NCBI GenBank assembly: GCA_019348475.1
Contig: JAHWJJ010000318.1
Location: forward strand, 1-5,681
DNA: 5,681 nt
Reading direction: 5' to 3'
From: Gemmatimonadota bacterium
GTDB taxonomy: Bacteria > Gemmatimonadota > Gemmatimonadetes > Longimicrobiales > Longimicrobiaceae
Numbering within the stretch: the first letter of the stretch is position 1; every line of letters begins with the position of its first letter. A program made the translations under genes and the position numbers. The notes below the pieces were generated by a model. That model was not told the DNA's origin, ran no database searches, and was given only the letters and a program-made list of their open reading frames with translations. Shown piece after piece: positions 1 to 4,869 of the stretch.

Positions 1-54
1 GAGAGCATCCGCTTTGCAAGCGGAAGGTCATCGGTTCGAACCCGATACGCTCCA
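1..54 (+). tRNA. tRNA-Ala (anticodon UGC), 5' part cut off by the window edge
   Basis: The anticodon arm is a 5-bp stem (8-12 with 20-24) around loop TTTGCAA, which puts anticodon TGC at 15-17 and so reads alanine codons. The variable loop AGGTC is at 25-29. The T arm is a 5-bp stem (30-34 with 42-46) with the classic TTCGAAC loop at 35-41. The 3' acceptor strand ACGCTCC is at 47-53, with discriminator A at 54. The 5' acceptor strand and most of the D arm lie left of the window. The genomic sequence continues TGCG, so CCA is not encoded and would have to be added by a nucleotidyltransferase. The identity rests on the anticodon alone, because the G3-U70 identity pair of tRNA-Ala cannot be tested fully here. 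Confidence 0.93.
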
Positions 55-74
55 TGCGTCTGATCCACATCTCA

Positions 75-107
75 CGCGCCCGGGCCGACTGTTTCGGTCC
101 GGGCGCG
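75..107 (+). terminator. 14-bp GC-rich hairpin after the tRNA, probable terminator, possibly bidirectional
   Basis: An uninterrupted stem is formed by 75-88 with 94-107 (14 pairs, one of them G-U), closing a 5-nt loop at 89-93. It starts 21 nt after the tRNA 3' end. The sequence after it is only TTCGCGTTG, so there is no real T tract. It sits in the 176-bp gap between the tRNA and the convergent gltX, and it is symmetric enough to act on transcripts from either side. A much weaker 5-bp hairpin (194-198 with 202-206) lies about 24 nt past the gltX stop codon. Terminator function is inferred from position and stem stability; a tRNA 3' processing signal or a plain structural hairpin is also possible. 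Confidence 0.55.
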
Positions 108-230
108 TTCGCGTTGCCATCGCTCCGCGGTCCGGGCCCCCGCGCAGCTCATCGCGACCACGCGAAACATCGGGGCGGCGCGGTTCCGCGGAGGCGGGCT
201 TCCCGCATGTTGCGCGCAGCGCCGGATGAC

Positions 231-1727
231 TCAGGAAGACCCCGGGGGCGGCACCTCCTGGTCGAGGCCGCCGGGCCCGTCGCCGGGGGCGGCGGCGGCT
301 CCGAGCACCTCGCGCGCGTGGCGAATGCGCGCGCGGCACAGGTCCTTGCCCAGGATGGCCATGGCGTCGAAGAGCGGGACGCCGGCCGGACGCCCGGTGA
401 CGGCGACGTACACCGGCTTGAGCAGCTCCTTGAACTTCACCCCAACCTCGTTCGCCACCTCGCGCGCGGCCGCAAGGATGGGCTCGGCGTGCCAGTCCAT
501 GATCGCGTCCAGCTTCACGATGAACGCATCCAGGATCCGGCGCACCTCGTCGGGCCCCAGCTTTCCGGCCACCAGGCTCTGGGGCGTGGGGTCCAGAAGC
601 CCGCTGAAGAAGAAGGAGGTGAGCGCGGGGAGTTCGCTGAAGCGCTCCACCCGCTGCTGGGTGAGCGGGGCGATCGCCATCAGGTAGTCGCGGTTGAGCG
701 CCCACTCCTGCACGCGGCGGGCGTACTCGGCCACGTCCAGGTCCTCGCGGATCCACCGCCCGTTGAGCCAGGTGAGCTTTTCGGGATCGAACACCGGCCC
801 GCCCAGCGAGATGCGGTCCAGGTCGAAGTGCTCCACCATCTCGCCCAGCGAGAACTTCTCCTCGTCGCTGGGAAGCGACCACGCCATGCGCCCCAGGTAG
901 TTGACCAGTGCCTCGGGCAGGTACCCCATGCGCCGGTAGAACAGGATGCTCGTGGGGTTCTTGCGCTTGCTGAGCTTGCTCTTGTCGGGATTGCGCAGCA
1001 GGGGCAGGTGGCAGAACCGCGGCGGCTCCCAGCCGAAGTAGCGGTACAGCAGCACGTGCTTGGGGAGGGACGGGATCCACTCCTCCCCCCGGATCACGTG
1101 GGTAATGCCCATCAGGTGGTCGTCCACCACGTTGGCCAGGTGGTAGGTGGGCATTCCGTCCGCCTTCATCAGCACCTGCATGTCCACCGACTGCGCCTCG
1201 AACGAAACGGGCCCGCGCAGCAGGTCGTGAACCACGATCTGCTCGTCGCGGGGAACGGTCATCCGCACCGTGTACGGCTCGCCGGCGGCGGCGCGGCGCT
1301 CGCAGTCGTCGCGGAGCAGCGAGGCGCAGCGCCCGTCGTAGCCCAGCACGGACTCGCCGGCGGCGCGCTGCTCGCGCCGCAGCGCGTCCAGCCGCTCCGC
1401 CGTGCAGAAGCAGCGGAACGCGTGGCCGCTTTCCAGCAGCCGCTCCACGTGCGCGCGGTAGATCTCGCCGCGCTCGCTCTGCCGGTACGGCGCGCAGGAA
1501 CCGCCCACCTGCGGCCCCTCGTCCCACTGCAGCCCCAGCCACCGCAGCGCGTCCAGGATCATGGCCTCCGACTCGGGGGTGCTGCGCTCCCGGTCGGTGT
1601 CCTCGATGCGAAGCAGGAACTGGCCCCCGTGCTTTCTGGCGAAGCAGTAGTTGAAGAGCGCGATGTACGCCGTTCCCACGTGGGGGTCGCCCGTGGGCGA
1701 AGGCGCGATTCGGGTTCGGACGGTCAA
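231..1727 (-). CDS. gltX: Glutamyl-tRNA synthetase (GluRS)
   Basis: This cytoplasmic class I aminoacyl-tRNA synthetase charges tRNA-Glu with glutamate using ATP. It is complete at 498 residues, within the usual family range of about 465-510. The HIGH-type motif is HVGT at 16-19 inside PSPTGDPHVGT, followed by IEDTD at 41-45. The tRNA and active-site region includes PTYHLANVVDDHLMG (193-207). The KMSKS-type motif is KLSKR at 251-255, and the C-terminal signature AVTGRPAGVPLF is at 442-453. The text resembles the Thermus GluRS more than the E. coli one. R359 lines up, by my recollection of that protein, with its Arg358 that reads C36, which favours a discriminating enzyme. In the zinc-knuckle region C106, C108 and C134 are kept, but the position of the final histidine is S136. 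The tail from about 477 is low-complexity Ala/Gly/Pro. The start is TTG at 1725-1727: the conserved protein begins right there, and an AAGGAG ribosome site lies 6 nt upstream. The open frame continues far upstream, but that part is antisense to the next gene. The gene converges on tRNA-Ala and diverges from the secreted-protein gene, so it looks monocistronic in this window. Confidence 0.97.
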   Translation of the reverse strand: MTVRTRIAPSPTGDPHVGTAYIALFNYCFARKHGGQFLLRIEDTDRERSTPESEAMILDALRWLGLQWDEGPQVGGSCAPYRQSERGEIYRAHVERLLESGHAFRCFCTAERLDALRREQRAAGESVLGYDGRCASLLRDDCERRAAAGEPYTVRMTVPRDEQIVVHDLLRGPVSFEAQSVDMQVLMKADGMPTYHLANVVDDHLMGITHVIRGEEWIPSLPKHVLLYRYFGWEPPRFCHLPLLRNPDKSKLSKRKNPTSILFYRRMGYLPEALVNYLGRMAWSLPSDEEKFSLGEMVEHFDLDRISLGGPVFDPEKLTWLNGRWIREDLDVAEYARRVQEWALNRDYLMAIAPLTQQRVERFSELPALTSFFFSGLLDPTPQSLVAGKLGPDEVRRILDAFIVKLDAIMDWHAEPILAAAREVANEVGVKFKELLKPVYVAVTGRPAGVPLFDAMAILGKDLCRARIRHAREVLGAAAAPGDGPGGLDQEVPPPGSS

Positions 1728-1733
1728 CGGATG

Positions 1734-1739
1734 CTCCTT
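1734..1739 (-). promoter_or_regulatory. gltX ribosome binding site that fixes a TTG start
   Basis: On the minus strand this reads AAGGAG, a near-perfect Shine-Dalgarno sequence, followed by 6 nt and then TTG. No ATG or GTG lies close by in frame, and the conserved N-terminus of GluRS (TRIAPSPTG) begins 4 residues into the protein. The TTG at 1725-1727 is therefore the start. Confidence 0.85.
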
Positions 1740-1768
1740 GGGTGTTTGCGGCCCGGTCTGGAGGGATG

Positions 1769-1797
1769 GTTGTATTCCGGCGGGGGCACGCGCGCAA
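1769..1797 (-). promoter_or_regulatory. Candidate sigma-70 promoter of gltX
   Basis: Read on the minus strand, a -35-like TTGCGC (1797-1792) is followed by 17 nt and a -10-like TACAAC (1774-1769). The -10 matches TATAAT at 4 of 6 positions, and the -35 keeps only TTG. Transcription would start near 1762 and give a leader of about 35 nt. The spacing and location are right, but the box match is modest. The surrounding 1798-1890 is very GC-rich, with no convincing operator. Confidence 0.4.
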
Positions 1798-1900
1798 CCC
1801 CGCGGCGGCCGCGCCGGGCTCCCTGGCCGGCTCCGGACCCGGCTCCGTGCCGGGCCGCGGGCGGGTCGTTTCCCCTCCGGCGGCCGGCGTGGGCGGCGGA

Positions 1901-1929
1901 TTGACGGTGGGGCGGCGCTCTGGTATCGT
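1901..1929 (+). promoter_or_regulatory. Sigma-70-type promoter with extended -10, upstream of the secreted protein gene
   Basis: The -35 is TTGACG (1901-1906; 5 of 6 to TTGACA). A 17-nt spacer follows, then -10 TATCGT (1924-1929), preceded by TGG at 1921-1923, which makes a TGn extended -10. The predicted start is near 1936, giving a leader of about 38 nt before the ATG at 1974. It is the best promoter in the window by sequence, and it stands out because its surroundings are so GC-rich. Confidence 0.65.
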
Positions 1930-1973
1930 TTGCGCTCCTCCGGGCCGGGCCCCCTCTTTACGACAGGTGCTCC

Positions 1974-4415
1974 ATGTTTTCTGCCCTCCGCGCGGGGTGT
2001 TTCGTTTGCTGCGTGCTCTGCGCCTCCGCCGTTCCCCTGCACGCCCAGTCCGTGCCGCCCATCTTTGCGCACGAGGGCGAGGCGATCCGCGCGATGGTGC
2101 ACCGCGGCGGCGATTCGCTTCCCGTGTACCGCGTTCCGGAATTCCGCGCCGGAGACAGCATCTCGTTCGCCGCGCCGCGGCTGCAGGGGCAGGGGGTTCA
2201 CTGGATCGGCGGAATCGTGCAGATCCCCGAGGACTACGAGCGGATTCGCGAGCCGGTCGCGCGCCGTGAGATGGGGAGCTTTGCCCAGGTTCCCCCGGGG
2301 CAGATCGGCAGCCTGCGCACCACCATGCGGGCCGGCCACCGCCCCATGCTTTTCGTGGCGCCGGTCAATTCGAACAACCCCGACCCGGCCTACGACTTCA
2401 TCCGGCGCACCGTCCGCAGCCGCGGCCGTGAGCTGGTGGACCTTAACCGGACGCTGCAGACCACGGTGCGGCAGAACGCCGCCATCGGGGCACTCACGAC
2501 CATCCTGCGCACGGCCCCGGAAGAAATTCCCGACTCGTACCGGGAACGGATCGAGCTGCTGGCGCGCGCCAGCGGTACCGAGCTCCCGTCCATCTGCCTG
2601 ACCGACCAGATCGCCCGTACCCGTGCCGCGTGCATGCTCCGCAGCCTGGGCGACGGCACCCGCACTCCCTCGGGGGTCGAGTTCGGGCAGGTGATCCTGG
2701 GCTTCGCGCAGCAGCGGGATCCCGTCGCCGCCGCCCAGTACGGACTGTACCTGGACGTGGCCCTCAGCATCGGCCGCTGGCTTGCCCGGCTGCGCTCTCC
2801 GGGAAGCTACGAGTTCGTTCCCGCCTACGCCGTTCCCGCCGCCACGGACGGCGACGAGTTCAGCCTGCGTCTGATCAAGCCCCGGGGGCTGCGCTCCGGG
2901 GGCGGCGAGACCGCCACCGTGCAGATCCTTACGCCGGGGCTGCCGCAGCGCTCGCGGGCCGCGCCGCGGCTGGCGGTCACTCCCGGGATGGCCTGCCTGG
3001 CGGGTGCGCGGACGATTCTTCCGGTCGCCATGGACACGCTGCTGGTGGGCAACCACTACGGCTTTGGCTGGGAGGTGGTGAACGCCGCCGGCCCCATCCG
3101 CTTTCAGATCCCCGCCGAAGCCGACGCGGGCACCCTGTCGTTCGTGGTCCGCGGCGCCCAGCTTCCGGCCGGACTCCCCGCGGGAAGGCAATCCGTGCGG
3201 CTGCAGGGGCGATGGGGCTTCGAGCGCATCCAGAGCGAGCCCTTTACCCTGGAGTTCCCGGACCCGCAGGCCCGGGTGGCGCCGGGCGACAGCGCGCGGA
3301 TCACCGCCGCGAACAGCGCGACTCTACAGATCGTGACCCGCTCCCCGCGCTGCGTCACGGGGGCCGCCTTCCGGCACGGCGAGTTCCGCCTGCAGGCCGT
3401 GGACCCCGTCGACAAGCCGGTGGTGCTCAACGACTCGGTGGTGGTGATGCGCTGGCGGTTCCCGGATGAGGTTTCGGATTCGGGCGCCGCCCTGGTCGTG
3501 AGGATGCCGGGGGACAGCGTGGTGATCCGCGCGCCGATCCTGCAGCGGGACCCGGTGGTGCGGCTGGCCGCGTTCGCCACCGACTCCACCCTGTACGTGT
3601 CCGGCGAGCGGGCGGCGCTCGTGCAGCAGGTGACCACCCGCGGGCCGGCGGGTACGCGCGTCTTCGGCGAGCGGGTGGAAGAGCTGGACGGCCGCATCCG
3701 CTTTCAGGTGACGGAGGGAGCGCCGTTCGGCACCGAGCTGACCACCCAGCGGGTCCCGGCGCAGCTGCACCTGGCCGGCGGCCGCACGATCACCGGGCAG
3801 ATCGAGGTGATGCCCACGCGTCCGTACGTGGAGCTCACCGGGGTTCGGGGCGTGAACACCGACACGCTGCTGGTCCTTCCCGAGGGCATGGTTTCGGACA
3901 GCGGCGAGGTGATCCTGGACCTGGCGCCCGGCCGCCCGTCGTACCGGTTTTCCAGCGCGACGACGCGCCTGGAAGTGCGCTTCGAGGACGACGTGGCGAG
4001 CCAGGCGGCCGTCCCCGGCATCCTGGTCGACCCCGGGCAGCTGCGGGCGCGGTTCCGTCCCGCGGAGGTGTTCCGCCGGCGGGTATCGGGCCCGCTGCAG
4101 TACCGGGTGGTGGAGCCGGAAGGCCGCGAGACGCCCTGGACCACGCTGGGGATGCGGGTGGTCCGCACGCCCACCGTGCGGCGCGTGCAGCGGGATTCCA
4201 CGGGCGCGTGGCAGATGCAGGGCGCGAACCTGGACTACGTCAACGGCGTGGCCGCCACGCCGGAGGGGCCGCAGACGCTGGAGGAGTGCCGGCTGGGGAG
4301 CGCGTCCACCTGCCTGGCGGTTCCGGCGCCGGTGAGCGGCGAGCTCTACCTCTGGGTGCGCGGGCTGCCCGTGGTGCCCCTGCGGGTGAGGGTCCCCGTC
4401 CAGCCCGACCCGTGA
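1974..4415 (+). CDS. Exported beta-rich protein of unknown function (813 residues)
   Basis: I do not recognise this family. Residues 1-24 look like a Sec signal peptide: R6, a hydrophobic, cysteine-rich core at 7-20, then PLHA before Q25, with cleavage likely after A24. No lipobox is visible, so a soluble periplasmic, secreted or surface protein fits better than a lipoprotein. Residues about 30-135 look like beta/loop structure. Residues 137-275 look helical (for example 137-170 and 186-224), with C208 and C220 in this part. From about 280 to the end the sequence is mostly short alternating hydrophobic strands with Pro/Gly turns, as in stacked Ig-like or beta-sandwich domains. It has no other membrane segment and no evident catalytic motif. 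Six cysteines remain after cleavage (208, 220, 341, 460, 772, 780); 208/220 and 772/780 could form disulfides outside the cytoplasm. The last part (745-806, WQMQGANLDYVNGV onward) faintly recalls IPT/TIG or carbohydrate-binding folds, which is only an impression. The ATG follows a weak AGGTG site at 1965-1969 and a good promoter. The gene appears to stand alone, divergent from gltX and convergent with the radical SAM gene. It is surely coding, but its role is open. Confidence 0.88.
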   Translation: MFSALRAGCFVCCVLCASAVPLHAQSVPPIFAHEGEAIRAMVHRGGDSLPVYRVPEFRAGDSISFAAPRLQGQGVHWIGGIVQIPEDYERIREPVARREMGSFAQVPPGQIGSLRTTMRAGHRPMLFVAPVNSNNPDPAYDFIRRTVRSRGRELVDLNRTLQTTVRQNAAIGALTTILRTAPEEIPDSYRERIELLARASGTELPSICLTDQIARTRAACMLRSLGDGTRTPSGVEFGQVILGFAQQRDPVAAAQYGLYLDVALSIGRWLARLRSPGSYEFVPAYAVPAATDGDEFSLRLIKPRGLRSGGGETATVQILTPGLPQRSRAAPRLAVTPGMACLAGARTILPVAMDTLLVGNHYGFGWEVVNAAGPIRFQIPAEADAGTLSFVVRGAQLPAGLPAGRQSVRLQGRWGFERIQSEPFTLEFPDPQARVAPGDSARITAANSATLQIVTRSPRCVTGAAFRHGEFRLQAVDPVDKPVVLNDSVVVMRWRFPDEVSDSGAALVVRMPGDSVVIRAPILQRDPVVRLAAFATDSTLYVSGERAALVQQVTTRGPAGTRVFGERVEELDGRIRFQVTEGAPFGTELTTQRVPAQLHLAGGRTITGQIEVMPTRPYVELTGVRGVNTDTLLVLPEGMVSDSGEVILDLAPGRPSYRFSSATTRLEVRFEDDVASQAAVPGILVDPGQLRARFRPAEVFRRRVSGPLQYRVVEPEGRETPWTTLGMRVVRTPTVRRVQRDSTGAWQMQGANLDYVNGVAATPEGPQTLEECRLGSASTCLAVPAPVSGELYLWVRGLPVVPLRVRVPVQPDP

Positions 4416-4451
4416 TGGACCGTGCCTGACCCAGCGACGCGCGGGCGCGGA

Positions 4452-4470
4452 AGAGAGCGACGCGTTCTCT
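4452..4470 (+). terminator. Small hairpin downstream of the secreted protein gene, weak terminator candidate
   Basis: A stem is formed by 4452-4459 with 4463-4470 (8 pairs, one G-U) closing a 3-nt loop ACG. It starts 37 nt after the stop codon. It is followed by GTCCGACG, not by a T tract; the only T run nearby is TTTTT within 4505-4515, which has no hairpin next to it. If it does not terminate, transcription from the secreted gene would run into the repeat array and the 4806-4836 hairpin. Confidence 0.3.
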
Positions 4471-4514
4471 GTCCGACGACGAACGCCACACCATCGGGGA
4501 TTGAGATTTTTCGA

Positions 4515-4611
4515 CGCGGCGGGCTGCCTTTCCGTCTCCCTTCCCCCACGCAGCTGGTGGGGGAAGGGCCGGGGATGGGGGGCGCCCGCCTACGCACCAG
4601 GCTCTCCACGA
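4515..4611 (+). repeat. Hairpin-quadruplex repeat, copy 1 (97 bp)
   Basis: This copy is identical to 4695-4791 at 96 of 97 positions; the only difference is T4591 versus C4771. It contains a perfect 12-bp hairpin, 4538-4549 with 4557-4568, around loop GCAGCTG. The 3' arm begins a run of four guanine tracts (4559-4563, 4566-4568, 4571-4574, 4577-4582) separated by two-base loops AA, CC and AT, which is a canonical G-quadruplex motif on the + strand. An 8-bp palindrome, GGGCGCCC, follows at 4580-4587. The copy starts 99 nt past the stop codon of the secreted gene. It looks like a REP/BIME-type intergenic repeat unit, and it has no transposase or coding content. Confidence 0.9.
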
Positions 4612-4640
4612 CGCACGATTTCACCGGCCGAAACGCGGGG

Positions 4641-4676
4641 CCCCTCCCCCGGCCCTCCCCGCTCGCTCCGGAGAGG
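4641..4676 (-). repeat. Diverged, inverted partial third unit between the two direct repeats
   Basis: Read on the minus strand, this stretch has the same plan as the direct repeats. First comes a hairpin (4669-4676 with 4654-4661, 8 positions with one mismatch, 7-nt loop). Its 3' arm then leads into four guanine tracts (4657-4660, 4653-4655, 4646-4650, 4641-4644) separated by A, CC and A. Positions 4641-4660 pair with 4561-4580 at 17 of 20 positions, so it could also form a long-range hairpin with copy 1. The core similarity is clear. Calling it a family member in opposite orientation is an inference, because the flanks of the direct copies are not preserved. Confidence 0.6.
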
Positions 4677-4694
4677 AGAGAAACCTGGATCGCG

Positions 4695-4791
4695 CGCGGC
4701 GGGCTGCCTTTCCGTCTCCCTTCCCCCACGCAGCTGGTGGGGGAAGGGCCGGGGATGGGGGGCGCCCGCCCACGCACCAGGCTCTCCACGA
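4695..4791 (+). repeat. Hairpin-quadruplex repeat, copy 2 (97 bp)
   Basis: This is the second direct copy, offset exactly 180 bp from the first and with one substitution. The hairpin is 4718-4729 with 4737-4748. The quadruplex motif spans 4739-4762 with the same tract lengths and loops as copy 1, so both structural elements are fully kept. The flanking sequences on either side differ from those of copy 1, which sets sharp borders at 4695 and 4791. It ends 15 nt before the terminator hairpin of the convergent gene. Confidence 0.9.
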
Positions 4792-4805
4792 GGGCCGATC
4801 GACGA

Positions 4806-4836
4806 AACCCCCGCCGGCGCGGTGCCGGCGGGGGTT
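4806..4836. terminator. Strong 13-bp terminator hairpin between convergent genes
   Basis: A perfect stem is formed by 4806-4818 with 4824-4836 (13 pairs) around loop GCGGT. On the + strand it is followed by CTCTGTTTCTC, which is pyrimidine-rich with several T. On the - strand it is followed by TCGTCGATC, so the T run there is just the TTT at the end of the stem. It lies 33 nt past the stop codon of the radical SAM gene, the usual distance for its terminator. It would also stop any + strand transcript that has crossed the repeat array. Confidence 0.8.
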
Positions 4837-4869
4837 CTCTGTTTCTCAGCCGATCGGAACGGACGCGGA

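Noticed and set aside
28..1797. Second minus-strand frame (589 codons) over gltX
   Set aside because: It is frame-shifted from gltX, Arg/Ala/Pro/Gly-rich, and holds no domain. The conserved protein is in the other frame.
1798..1890. Operator, riboswitch or T-box leader upstream of gltX
   Set aside because: The likely gltX leader is only about 35 nt. The GC-rich stretch beyond the promoter has many overlapping short GGCC-type palindromes, as expected by composition alone, and no conserved element that I recognise.
54..1904. Long + strand open frame (616 codons) lying across gltX
   Set aside because: It is antisense to a clearly conserved GluRS. It is rich in His, Arg, Val and Gln in the way typical of GC-rich shadow frames, and it has no family signature.
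1728..3191. Upstream extension of the gltX frame, which would give a 986-residue fusion protein
   Set aside because: The extension has low-complexity, non-conserved sequence and lies antisense to the secreted protein gene. GluRS begins at its usual N-terminus behind a strong ribosome site at 1734-1739.
4512..4614. CGACGC on both sides of repeat copy 1 (4512-4517 and 4609-4614) as a target-site duplication
   Set aside because: It overlaps the repeat borders, is only 6 bp of common GC-rich sequence, and copy 2 has no matching duplication. There is not enough to claim insertion by a mobile element.
4515..4791. CRISPR array
   Set aside because: There are only two copies, of 97 bp each, with an 83-bp gap that contains its own inverted repeat, and there are no cas genes. 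The layout does not fit CRISPR.
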